A stretch of DNA of 64,000 nucleotides from Bifidobacterium adolescentis ATCC 15703 (lineage in GTDB: Bacteria > Actinomycetota > Actinomycetes > Actinomycetales > Bifidobacteriaceae), in contig NC_008618.1 of assembly GCF_000010425.1 (NCBI RefSeq), positions 613,946-677,945 of the forward strand, in the 5' to 3' direction. Below, in pieces: positions 51,692 through 64,000 of the stretch (position 1 is its first letter; each line of letters opens with the position of its first letter). The notes beneath the pieces are model-generated. The model had not been told where the DNA came from and did not search any database. It saw only the letters and a list, made by a program, of their open reading frames with translations. Both the position numbers and the translations under genes were made by a program.

Positions 51692-53821
51692 ATGGCACTA
51701 GACGTGCTCAATGATCTCAACCAGATCCGTAACATCGGCATCATGGCTCACATCGATGCCGGTAAGACCACTACCACCGAGCGTATTCTGTTCTACACCG
51801 GTAAGAACTACAAGATCGGCGAGACCCACGATGGCGCCTCGACGATGGACTTCATGGCTCAGGAGCAGGAGCGCGGCATCACCATTCAGTCCGCTGCTAC
51901 CACCTGCTTCTGGAACCGTCAGACCCATGACGAGAAGCAGAAGTTCCAGATCAACATCATCGATACCCCTGGCCACGTGGACTTCACGGCCGAGGTGGAG
52001 CGCTCCCTGCGTGTGCTCGATGGTGCTGTCGCCGTGTTCGATGGCAAGGAAGGCGTGGAGCCGCAGTCCGAGACCGTGTGGCGTCAGGCTGACAAGTACG
52101 GCGTTCCGCGTATCTGCTTCATCAACAAGATGGATAAGCTCGGCGCTGACTTCTACTACTCCGTCGACACCATCAAGACCAAGCTGGGCGCGACCCCGCT
52201 GGTCGTCCAGCTGCCGATCGGCGCTGAGAACGACTTCGCCGGCGTCGTCGACCTGATCCGCATGAAGGCCTACGTCTGGAACGACGTTTCCGGCGATCTG
52301 GGTGCCCACTACGACACCACCGACATCCCGGCCGACCTGCAGGACAAGGCTGAGCAGTATCGTTCCGAGCTGCTCGACCAGGTCGCCGAGTCCGACGAGG
52401 AGCTGCTCGAGAAGTACCTCGAGTCCGGCGAACTGACCGAGGACGAGATCCGCGCCGGCATCCGCAAGCTCACCATCAACCGTGAGGCCTACCCGGTGCT
52501 CTGCGGCTCCGCCTTCAAGGACAAGGGTGTGCAGCCGATGCTGGACGCCGTCGTCGACTACCTGCCGAGCCCGGAGGACGTTCCGTCCATCGTCGGCTTC
52601 GACCCGCAGGACGAGTCCATCGAGATCGACCGCAAGCCGACCACCGATGATCCGTTCTCCGCACTGGTCTTCAAGATCTCCACCCACCCGTTCTACGGCA
52701 AGCTCGTGTTCGTGCGCGTGTACTCCGGTTCCGTCAAGCCGGGCGACACCGTCCTCGACTCCACCAAGGAGAAGAAGGAACGCGTCGGCAAGATCTTCCA
52801 GATGCACGCCGACAAGGAGAACCCGGTGGATGCCGCCGAAGCCGGCAACATCTACACCTTCGTGGGTCTGAAGAACGTCACCACCGGTGATACCCTGTGC
52901 GACGAGAAGTCCCCGATTTCCCTCGAATCCATGACCTTCCCGGATCCTGTGATCGAGGTGGCCGTGGAGCCGAAGACCAAGGCCGACCAGGAGAAGATGA
53001 GCATCGCTCTGGCGAAGCTGTCCGACGAGGATCCGACCTTCCAGGTGAAGACCGACGAAGAGTCCGGCCAGACCCTGATCTCCGGCATGGGCGAGCTGCA
53101 GCTCGACATCATCGTCGACCGTATGCGTCGTGAATTCAAGGTGGAGTGCAACGTCGGTAACCCGCAGGTTGCATACCGCGAGACGATCCGCAAGGCCGTC
53201 ATGAACCAGGAATACACGCACAAGAAGCAGACCGGTGGTTCCGGCCAGTTCGCAAAGGTCCTGATGAACTTCGAGCCGCTCGACACCGAGAACGGCGAGA
53301 CCTACGAGTTCGTCAACGAAGTCACCGGCGGCCACATCACCAAGGAATTCATTCCTTCCATCGATGCTGGCGTGCAGGAAGCCATGGAATCCGGCATCCT
53401 CGCCGGCTTCCCGGTGGTTGGCGTCAAGGCTACCGTCACCGACGGCCAGGTCCACGACGTCGATTCCTCCGAAATGGCCTTCAAGATCGCAGGTTCCATG
53501 TGCTTCAAGGAAGCTGCCCCGAAGGCCAAGCCGGTCATCCTCGAGCCGATCATGGCCGTGGAAGTGCGTACTCCGGAAGAGTACATGGGCGATGTGATGG
53601 GCGACATCAACGCACGTCGTGGTTCCATCCAGTCCATGACCGACTCCACCGGTGTCAAGGTCATCGATGCCAAGGTCCCGCTGTCCGAGATGTTCGGCTA
53701 CATCGGCGATCTTCGCTCCAAGACCCAGGGCCGCGCAATGTTCACCATGCAGATGGACTCCTACGCTGAGGTTCCGAAGAACGTCTCCGAGGAGATCATC
53801 AAGGCCCAGCGCGGCGAGTGA
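51692..53821 (+). CDS. fusA: Elongation factor G
   Basis: EF-G is the GTPase that translocates tRNA and mRNA and helps recycle ribosomes. The 709-aa product has G-domain motifs [24 protein letters not shown] and [10 protein letters not shown], followed by domains II to V, with the domain IV tip in [14 protein letters not shown]. It is longer than E. coli EF-G by only a few residues. TTAAGGAAC precedes the ATG. It is distinct from the Tet(M)-like GTPase at 12.7 kb. A large hairpin and a likely promoter separate it from tuf. Confidence 0.98.
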   Translation: MALDVLNDLNQIRNIGIMAHIDAGKTTTTERILFYTGKNYKIGETHDGASTMDFMAQEQERGITIQSAATTCFWNRQTHDEKQKFQINIIDTPGHVDFTAEVERSLRVLDGAVAVFDGKEGVEPQSETVWRQADKYGVPRICFINKMDKLGADFYYSVDTIKTKLGATPLVVQLPIGAENDFAGVVDLIRMKAYVWNDVSGDLGAHYDTTDIPADLQDKAEQYRSELLDQVAESDEELLEKYLESGELTEDEIRAGIRKLTINREAYPVLCGSAFKDKGVQPMLDAVVDYLPSPEDVPSIVGFDPQDESIEIDRKPTTDDPFSALVFKISTHPFYGKLVFVRVYSGSVKPGDTVLDSTKEKKERVGKIFQMHADKENPVDAAEAGNIYTFVGLKNVTTGDTLCDEKSPISLESMTFPDPVIEVAVEPKTKADQEKMSIALAKLSDEDPTFQVKTDEESGQTLISGMGELQLDIIVDRMRREFKVECNVGNPQVAYRETIRKAVMNQEYTHKKQTGGSGQFAKVLMNFEPLDTENGETYEFVNEVTGGHITKEFIPSIDAGVQEAMESGILAGFPVVGVKATVTDGQVHDVDSSEMAFKIAGSMCFKEAAPKAKPVILEPIMAVEVRTPEEYMGDVMGDINARRGSIQSMTDSTGVKVIDAKVPLSEMFGYIGDLRSKTQGRAMFTMQMDSYAEVPKNVSEEIIKAQRGE

Positions 53822-53851
53822 CACGCGCTGCCACTGAAGTGGAAACTGTCT

Positions 53852-53885
53852 CCAGTCAGCGCTAGTATTTTGTAGCGCTGACTGG
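53852..53885 (+). terminator. Hairpin between fusA and tuf
   Basis: A perfect 13-bp stem (53852-53864 with 53873-53885) has an 8-nt loop and no T-run. It lies 31 bp after the fusA stop. A possible -10 TAAAAT for tuf is at 53924-53929. It could partly stop transcription or stabilise the fusA mRNA end. Confidence 0.6.
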
Positions 53886-53989
53886 GTTCGGGCTCCAAAG
53901 TGGCACAAACCCGTCAAACCCAGTAAAATGTAGCGAGTGCCTTGAAGTGAGTTCAAGGCTTACTACGAGACGTCCAGGAGGACAAACAC

Positions 53990-55189
<1,200 letters not shown>

Positions 55190-55230
55190 TTTCTACCCGA
55201 CATCAAGACACGCTTGAATTAGCGTTTTAA

Positions 55231-55271
55231 AGAAACCTCCCAAGGATGCGAATCCGAGGGAGGTTTCTTTA
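55231..55271 (+). terminator. Terminator of tuf
   Basis: An 11-bp stem (55231-55241 with 55258-55268), with an inner GGAT/ATCC pairing, is followed by TTTAT. Confidence 0.88.
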
Positions 55272-55369
55272 TATATGGAAGGGCAATGCTCCAAAGTATG
55301 CACGCCGTGGCATAATGAGCAAGGCTTTTTGTAAGCTTTTCCGTCAGATGAAGAAATAGGTGAGTTAAT

Positions 55370-55933
55370 TTGGCACAGACTACCAATGACATCAAGAACG
55401 GTTCTGTTCTGAACCTCGATGGCCAGCTGTGGACCGTCATCAAGTTCCAGCACGTCAAGCCGGGCAAGGGCCCCGCCTTCGTGCGCACCACCATCAAGAA
55501 CGTGCTTTCCGGCAAGATCGTCGACAAGACCTTCAACGCGGGCATGAAGATGGAATTCGAAACCGTCGACAACCGCAACCTCCAGTACTCCTATGAAGAC
55601 GGCGACAACTTCGTCTTCATGGACATGACCACCTACGACCAGATCTTCATTCCGAAGACCCTGGTCGGCGACCAGGCCAAGTTCCTGCTCGAAGGCACCG
55701 ACTGCGTCGTGTCCTTCCACGACGGCACCCCGCTGTCCGTCGAGCTGCCGGCTTCCGTCGTCCTGACCGTCACCCACACCGAGCCGGGCCTGCAGGGCAA
55801 CCGTTCCAACGCCGGCACCAAGCCGGCCACCGTCGAAACCGGCGCCGAGATCCAGGTGCCGCTGTTCATCGGCGAAGGCGAGAAGGTCAAGGTGAACACC
55901 ACCGACGGCTCCTACCTCGGCCGCGAGAACTGA
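55370..55933 (+). CDS. efp: Elongation factor P
   Basis: EF-P relieves ribosomes stalled at polyproline. The 187-aa product has three OB-like domains. The tip loop is [10 protein letters not shown] with Lys33, the site modified in some bacteria. In Actinobacteria this loop is usually used unmodified because of the prolines flanking it, and no epmA/epmB-type modifier is nearby. The start is TTG at 55370, with AGGTGAG 5 nt upstream. It opens the efp-nusB-carA-carB-pyrF-gmk gene run. Confidence 0.97.
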   Translation: MAQTTNDIKNGSVLNLDGQLWTVIKFQHVKPGKGPAFVRTTIKNVLSGKIVDKTFNAGMKMEFETVDNRNLQYSYEDGDNFVFMDMTTYDQIFIPKTLVGDQAKFLLEGTDCVVSFHDGTPLSVELPASVVLTVTHTEPGLQGNRSNAGTKPATVETGAEIQVPLFIGEGEKVKVNTTDGSYLGREN

Positions 55934-55954
55934 GAGTAAGGACAGCGAAGTTTC

Positions 55955-56398
55955 ATGGCACGTTCCACCGCTCGCAAGAGGGCTCTGAACACGTTGTATG
56001 AAGCGGATGAGAAGGGACAGGACATCCTGTCCCTTCTTGCTGAGCGCATCGAGCAGCCCGGCGCTCAGACCCCGCTGCCCGACTACGCCATCGAAATCGT
56101 CCGTGGCGTGGCGGAGCATATCGCCGCCATCGACGCCATGCTTGACGAACATTCCACCGGTTGGAAGGTCAAGCGCATGGGCGTCGTCGACCGCAATATC
56201 CTGCGCATCGCCGCATGGGAGATCATGTTCAACGATGATGTTCCCAACATGGTGGCCATCGATGAGGCGTTGAGCCTTGCCAAAACGCTGTGCGACGACG
56301 ATTCGCCGGCGTTCATCCATGGTCTGCTCAGCGCGGTGAGCGCCGATGCGGAAGCCACTGAAGTGGCCGAACAACCGACCGAACCTTCGGCTGAATAA
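55955..56398 (+). CDS. nusB: Transcription antitermination factor NusB
   Basis: NusB binds boxA RNA with S10 and prevents premature termination in rRNA operons. The 147-aa product starts ARSTARKRALNTLYEAD and has DRNILRIAAWEIMF and PNMVAIDEALSLAKTLCDD, all family landmarks. The C-terminal 20 residues are an acidic Glu/Ala/Thr-rich tail. It lies 21 bp after efp and 87 bp before carA, where a 7-bp hairpin (56418-56424 with 56439-56445) is seen. Confidence 0.95.
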   Translation: MARSTARKRALNTLYEADEKGQDILSLLAERIEQPGAQTPLPDYAIEIVRGVAEHIAAIDAMLDEHSTGWKVKRMGVVDRNILRIAAWEIMFNDDVPNMVAIDEALSLAKTLCDDDSPAFIHGLLSAVSADAEATEVAEQPTEPSAE

Positions 56399-56485
56399 AG
56401 CCGAAAGTTAAGCGATTCGGCCGGGTCGCGAGTCCTAACCGGCCGCTATCCTTGGTACGAATACCTTGACTATAAGGGGGTTTTG

Positions 56486-57695
56486 GTGAACCAGTATGAT
56501 TCCGAAGCCGTGATGTTTGACCCTCAGGATGCCGTTCTTGTTCTCGAAGACGGACAGGTGTATGTGGGCGAGCCATACGGCGCGATCGGCACGACCAGCG
56601 GGGAGATCGTTTTCGCGACCGGCATGACCGGCTACCAGGAAACGCTTACCGATCCCAGCTACGACCGTCAGATCGTGGTACAGACGTTCCCGCACATCGG
56701 GGACACGGGAATCAACGGGGAGGATCCGGAATCCTCCAGAATCTGGGTCGCAGGCTATGTGGTGCGCGATCCCAGCCCGAATGTGAGCAACTGGCGCGCC
56801 ACCGGCAGCCTTGACGACGATCTCGAATCCAACCACATCGTCGGCATCAGCCATATCGACACGCGCAAGCTGGTACGCCACCTGCGTTCCGCCGGTGTGA
56901 TGCGCGCGGCCATCTTCTCAGGCGACGCGCTGCTCGACGGTGACGGCAAACTGCGCACCATCGACTCCATGCTCGACGAGGTCAAGGCCACTCCGCAGAT
57001 GAAGGGCATGAGCCTCTACGACGAGGTCAGCACCAAGGAAGCCTATACCATCGAACCCTGCGGCGAATTCGAAGGCAAGGAACCGCTGTTTACCGTGGCG
57101 GCCGTCGATCTGGGCATCAAGTCCATGACCCCGCATCGCATGGCCGAACGCGGCTGCCGCGTGCATGTGGTGCCGTCCACCATCACCTTCGACGAGCTCC
57201 AGTCCCTTAATCCCGACGGCGTCTTTTTCTCCAACGGTCCGGGCGACCCGGAACAGGCCGATTCTGAAGTGAATCTGCTGCGTCAGGTGCTCGACGCCGG
57301 ATATCCGTTCTTCGGCATCTGCTTCGGCAACCAGCTGCTGGGCCGCGCGCTCGGCTTCGGCACGTACAAGCTCAAATTCGGCCACCGCGGCATCAACCAG
57401 CCGGTCAAGGATATGACCACCGGCAAAATCGAAATCACCGCGCACAACCATGGCTTCGCCGTGGATGCGCCAATCGGCGAAACCGTCGACGCGCCATTCG
57501 AGAACGGCAAATACGGCAAGGTGTTCGTCAGCCATATCGATTTGAACGATAACGTGGTCGAAGGCCTGCAGTGCGTCGATATCCCGGCGTTCTCCGTGCA
57601 ATATCACCCGGAAGCCGCCGCCGGCCCGCACGATGCCGCATACCTGTTCGATCGTTTCGTTGATCTCATGCGTTCCGTCAAGGAGGGAACCCGCA

Positions 57696-57703
<8 letters not shown>
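56486..57703 (+). CDS. carA: Carbamoyl-phosphate synthase small subunit
   Basis: CarA is the glutaminase subunit that passes ammonia to CarB for carbamoyl phosphate. The 405-aa product has [19 protein letters not shown], the ATSGVAR-equivalent region, [13 protein letters not shown], the nucleophile Cys in [13 protein letters not shown], and the His/Glu dyad in [12 protein letters not shown]. The start is GTG at 56486, with AAGGGGG 5 nt upstream. carB starts 8 bp before the carA stop, so the subunits are translationally coupled. Confidence 0.96.
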
Positions 57704-61075
<3,372 letters not shown>

Positions 61076-61076
<1 letters not shown>

Positions 61077-62017
61077 TGATGAGTAGCCCCAGCAGTGAGG
61101 AAGTGAATGCCCAGCGTTCGGATTTCGGTCTGCGACTGAGCAATTCAATGGCCAAATACGGCCCGTTGTGCGTCGGCATCGACCCGCATCGGCAGCTCCT
61201 CACTGACTGGGGCTATAACGTCGACGCGTTGGGGGCGGAGCTGTATTCCATGCGCATGCTGCAGGCGGCCAATGGCCGTGCCGCAGCTGTCAAATTCCAG
61301 TCCTCCATGTTCGAGCGGTACGGTTCCAAAGGCATCGCCGCGCTTGAACGCGTGCTCTATGCGGCACGGCAGATGGGTGTCATCACCATCGTCGACTGCC
61401 TGCATGGCGGCCTGCCGACCACGATTTCCGCGTTCGCGGACGCCTATTTCAAGCCGGGCGCGCCATTGCTGGCAGACGCCATCACCCTGCTGCCGTATTA
61501 CGGCGCACGGTCATTGGGAGGCGTCATCAATGACGCGCTCAACAACGGCAGGGGCGTGTTCATCGCATCGTTGACGTCCAACCAGGAAGGCGCCAGCCTG
61601 CAGACGGCGATTCGTCAGGCAGGCGAATACAAGGGCAAAACAGTGGCGTACGGCATCGCCAGCACTGCTCAGAAATTCAATAAGGGCAATGATGGAATGG
61701 GTTCCGTCGGCCTTATCATCGGCGCCACCATCGGGCAGTGGATCAACGATTCGGGCGTCGACCCGGCCAAGTTCACCGGACCGATTCTTTCCCCAGGCTA
61801 CGGATGGCAGGGAGCGGAGACACGCGATCTGAAGACCGTGTTCAAAGGCACCAAGGGCAATGTGCTGGTCACGGTATCTCGTTCCATCGCCACGCACGGT
61901 CCCGACATCGCAAAATTGACCGAAGCCACCGCGTCGGTCGCCAGGGATATTCGGCAGGCATTGACCGAGGCTCAAAACGAAAGCGCCGATGATGCGGCTG
62001 ATGGAGACGTCGAATAA
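61076..62017 (+). CDS. PyrF-like (OMP decarboxylase fold) protein lacking catalytic residues
   Basis: The 313-aa product aligns along its length with type 2 orotidine-5'-phosphate decarboxylase. It keeps GIDPH (Asp36), VKFQSSMFERYG (Lys73), SNQEGASLQ, a phosphate-loop GPILSPGYGWQG and VTVSRSI. The catalytic DxKxxD loop, DAKRGD in Mycobacterium, reads DCLHGG at 107-112: Asp107 stays, the Lys is Leu109 and the second Asp is Gly112. A normal decarboxylase would be inactive without them. The frame is intact, so it is not a plain pseudogene. It follows carB with a one-base overlap. Confidence 0.75.
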
Positions 62018-62077
62018 ATTCTTTTTCTGAATAGCTTCCTTTTTGGAAAACAAGACATAACCAAGAGTGGGGATGGA

Positions 62078-62665
62078 ATGGCTGATTCTCAACATGGACG
62101 TTTGATTGTGCTCTGCGGACCCGCCGGAGTGGGCAAAGGCACTGTTCTGGGGCGCGTACGCGAACAGCACCCCGAAATCTGGCTGTCGGTGTCCGCCACG
62201 ACACGCCAGCCTCGTCCGGGCGAAGTGAACGGCGTGAACTATTTCTTCATGACCGAACCTGAATTCCTGGCCAAAGAAAAGGCGGGGGAGTTTCTCGAAA
62301 CCGCCGACGTGTTCGGCCTCGCCCACTACGGCACACCCGTGAAACCAGTCGTGGAACATCTGGAACGCAATATCCCCGTGGTCTTGGAAATCGACCTACA
62401 GGGAGCCCGGACGGTCAAACGGCGCGCGAAGGAACTCGGCCTCGAAGTGCTTACCGTGTTCATTGAGCCGCCGTCCTTCGAAGAACTGAAACGTCGTCTG
62501 ATCGGCCGTGGCACCGAAACCCCTCAGCAGCAGGCCAAAAGGCTTGAGACCGCCAAGGTCGAGTTGGCCGCTGCGCCGGAATTCGACAAACGCATCGTCA
62601 ATAACGTGGTCGACGAGGCCGCAGACGAGCTTTGGCATATCATCGCCGAAGAGTTCGGCCTGTAA
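62078..62665 (+). CDS. gmk: Guanylate kinase
   Basis: Guanylate kinase phosphorylates GMP to GDP. The 195-aa product has the P-loop GPAGVGKGT at residues 14-22, SATTRQPRPGEVNGVNYFF with GMP contacts, and VLEIDLQGARTVKR, all typical. Its position after carB and the PyrF homologue places a purine-nucleotide enzyme at the end of a pyrimidine-linked gene run. A purine-rich GGGGATGG precedes the ATG. A strong terminator follows. Confidence 0.96.
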   Translation: MADSQHGRLIVLCGPAGVGKGTVLGRVREQHPEIWLSVSATTRQPRPGEVNGVNYFFMTEPEFLAKEKAGEFLETADVFGLAHYGTPVKPVVEHLERNIPVVLEIDLQGARTVKRRAKELGLEVLTVFIEPPSFEELKRRLIGRGTETPQQQAKRLETAKVELAAAPEFDKRIVNNVVDEAADELWHIIAEEFGL

Positions 62666-62700
62666 TCCGTCAATCCGACTATCCAGCCAATAAAAACCGG

Positions 62701-62750
62701 CATACGAAAAGGGCCTGCACGATTTCGCGCAGGCCCTTTTCGTATGTTTG
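62701..62750. terminator. Bidirectional terminator between gmk and ilvD
   Basis: A perfect 18-bp stem (62701-62718 with 62729-62746), with AAAA/TTTT inside it, has a 10-nt loop and is followed by TTTG. Confidence 0.93.
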
Positions 62751-62752
62751 AA

Positions 62753-64000
62753 TCAGGCGAGACCGGACAGCTTGTCAATCAGCTCCGGATCACGGGTCGC
62801 TCCCTTGTCAGCGGAGCGGGCGAAGGCGGCGTAAGCCTTCAGAGCCTGAGAAACCTTGCGATCACGATGGGCGACATAGCCATCGCCGGCCTCCAGCTCG
62901 GCGCGGCGCTGAGCCAGCTCCTCGTCGGAAAGCTCGACGTTCACCGTACGGTTCGGAATGTCGATGTTGATGATGTCGCCGTTCTTGATCAGAGCGATCG
63001 GGCCCTTGTTCGCGGCCTCAGGCGCGATGTGTCCGATCGCCAGACCGGAAGAACCTCCGGAATAGCGGCCGTCGGTGAGCATGGCCACCTGCTTGCCGAT
63101 GCCCTTGCCCTTCACGAAGGAGGTCGGGTACAGCATCTCCTGCATGCCCGGACCGCCCTTCGGGCCTTCGTAACGGATGACCAGAGCCATGCCCGGCTTC
63201 AACGTGTCGTTGAGGATGACCTCGATGGCCTGCTCCTGGGATTCGACGACCAGCGCCGGTCCGCGGAACGTCCAGATCTCCTTCGGCACGCCTGCGGTCT
63301 TCACCACGCAGCCGTCAGGCGCGAGGTTGCCGCGCAGCACGGCCAGACCGCCTTCGGTGACCGCCGGATGGTCGATATCGTGGATGGCGCCGTTGACACG
63401 GTCACGATCGAGCGAATCGAACAGCGTGGTGTGCGTCCACGGTTCAGGGGAGACGATGTGGCCCGGAGCGGCCAGATACATCTGCTTGGCTTCCTCGGTG
63501 CAGGTGTCGCGCATGATGTCCCAGTCGTTAAGCTTGTCTTCCAACGACTTGTAATCAATGGAATGCACGTCGCGGTGCAGCTTGCCGGCACGGTCAAGCT
63601 CGCCGAGGATGCCGGTGATGCCGCCGGCGCGGTGCACGTCGGAAATCTCCCATTCGCCGGACGGCGACGCCTTGCAGATGCACGGCACGGTGTGGGAGAT
63701 ACGCTCGATGTCATCCAGTGTGAAGTCCACGTCGGCGGACTGCGCCATGGCGAGGATATGCAGCACGGTGTTGGTGGAACCGCCCATGGCCACATCCATG
63801 GTCATGGCGTTCTCGAAAGCCTTCTTGGTGGCAATGGAACGCGGCAGCACGGAATCGTCGTCATCGTCGTAATACTGCTTGGCGATCTTCACCACCTGCT
63901 CGGCGGCGCGCTTGAACAGGTCCTTGCGGTAGGAATGGGAGGCCAGAATGGTGCCGTTGCCCGGCAGAGCCAGACCGATGGCCTCGGTCAGGCAGTTCAT
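62753..64000 (-). CDS. ilvD: Dihydroxy-acid dehydratase IlvD, C-terminal two thirds
   Basis: IlvD dehydrates dihydroxy acids to the keto acids of valine and isoleucine with an iron-sulfur cluster. Only the last 415 codons lie in the window. The 5' part, about 200 codons with the first cluster cysteines, is beyond 64000. Visible landmarks are AMGGSTNTVLHILA, VPCICKASPSG with a cluster Cys, GCVVKTAG, VVIRYEGPKGGPGMQEML and TDGRYSGGSSGLAIGH. The Met codon at 64000 is internal to the gene. It converges on gmk. Confidence 0.96.
   Translation of the reverse strand: MNCLTEAIGLALPGNGTILASHSYRKDLFKRAAEQVVKIAKQYYDDDDDSVLPRSIATKKAFENAMTMDVAMGGSTNTVLHILAMAQSADVDFTLDDIERISHTVPCICKASPSGEWEISDVHRAGGITGILGELDRAGKLHRDVHSIDYKSLEDKLNDWDIMRDTCTEEAKQMYLAAPGHIVSPEPWTHTTLFDSLDRDRVNGAIHDIDHPAVTEGGLAVLRGNLAPDGCVVKTAGVPKEIWTFRGPALVVESQEQAIEVILNDTLKPGMALVIRYEGPKGGPGMQEMLYPTSFVKGKGIGKQVAMLTDGRYSGGSSGLAIGHIAPEAANKGPIALIKNGDIINIDIPNRTVNVELSDEELAQRRAELEAGDGYVAHRDRKVSQALKAYAAFARSADKGATRDPELIDKLSGLA

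Noticed and set aside
51698-53956. Minus-strand open frame of 752 codons opposite fusA
   Set aside because: Shadow of a highly expressed gene with strong codon bias; Val/Leu/Asp-rich low-information sequence.

Overview
This window reads as a stretch of core chromosome from a Bifidobacterium (Actinobacteria). The base composition is high in G+C (about 60 percent by eye). The str operon genes rpsL, rpsG, fusA and tuf are Actinobacterial in type, and alr, dgt and dnaG lie together. PurL is a single polypeptide that includes its glutaminase, and the formate-dependent PurT is present. No species is assigned. There is no prophage, complete insertion sequence or CRISPR array.

Layout. 1-11.3 kb: recQ, luxS, a GNAT acetyltransferase, an amino-acid permease, then alr, dgt, dnaG and an ArsB/CitM-type permease. 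11.3-15.1 kb: a two-domain DMT/YdcZ-like transporter bracketed by tRNA-Arg and a partial copy of that tRNA, a chromosomal Tet(M)-like GTPase, and a tRNA cluster Val-Val-Gly. 15.2-20.8 kb: an AANAT-like acetyltransferase, a four-gene polar amino-acid ABC operon (probably cysteine) and a cystathionine gamma-synthase/lyase. 21-26.4 kb: an SPFH protein, an orphan HTH protein, and a MacB-like exporter (ATPase, membrane-anchored CARDB-like protein, permease). 26.5-29.6 kb: a divergent DXS-like enzyme and an MDR oxidoreductase. 29.7-46.3 kb: a purine region (purE-purK forward; purT, purC, purL, purF, purM and purD reverse) interrupted by a Fur-family regulator, an LTA-synthase-like sulfatase and an SOS-boxed Y-family polymerase with a small partner. 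46.3-50.1 kb: a glycosyltransferase, a threonine aldolase, tRNA-His and a BASS-family transporter behind a terminator-bearing leader. 50.1-55.2 kb: a probable structured RNA, then the str operon. 55.4-62.7 kb: efp, nusB, carA, carB, a PyrF homologue and gmk. 62.8-64 kb: the 3' two thirds of ilvD.

How the genes fit together. IMP synthesis is represented by PurF, PurD, PurT (which uses formate), PurL, PurM, PurK/PurE and PurC; PurB and PurH are not here. CarAB supplies carbamoyl phosphate for arginine and UMP. The PyrF homologue directly after carB has lost the catalytic Lys and Asp of the DxKxxD loop. The DXS homologue lacks both arginines that normally hold the glyceraldehyde-3-phosphate phosphate. 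LuxS, the cysteine-type ABC transporter and the MetB-like enzyme point to active sulfur amino-acid metabolism.

Most interesting items: the catalytically altered PyrF and DXS homologues; the SOS-controlled polymerase pair; the structured transcript upstream of rpsL; the attenuator-like leader of the BASS transporter; two 13-bp repeats spaced exactly 20 bp apart before the MacB-like exporter; and the tRNA-Arg partial duplication around the DMT transporter.
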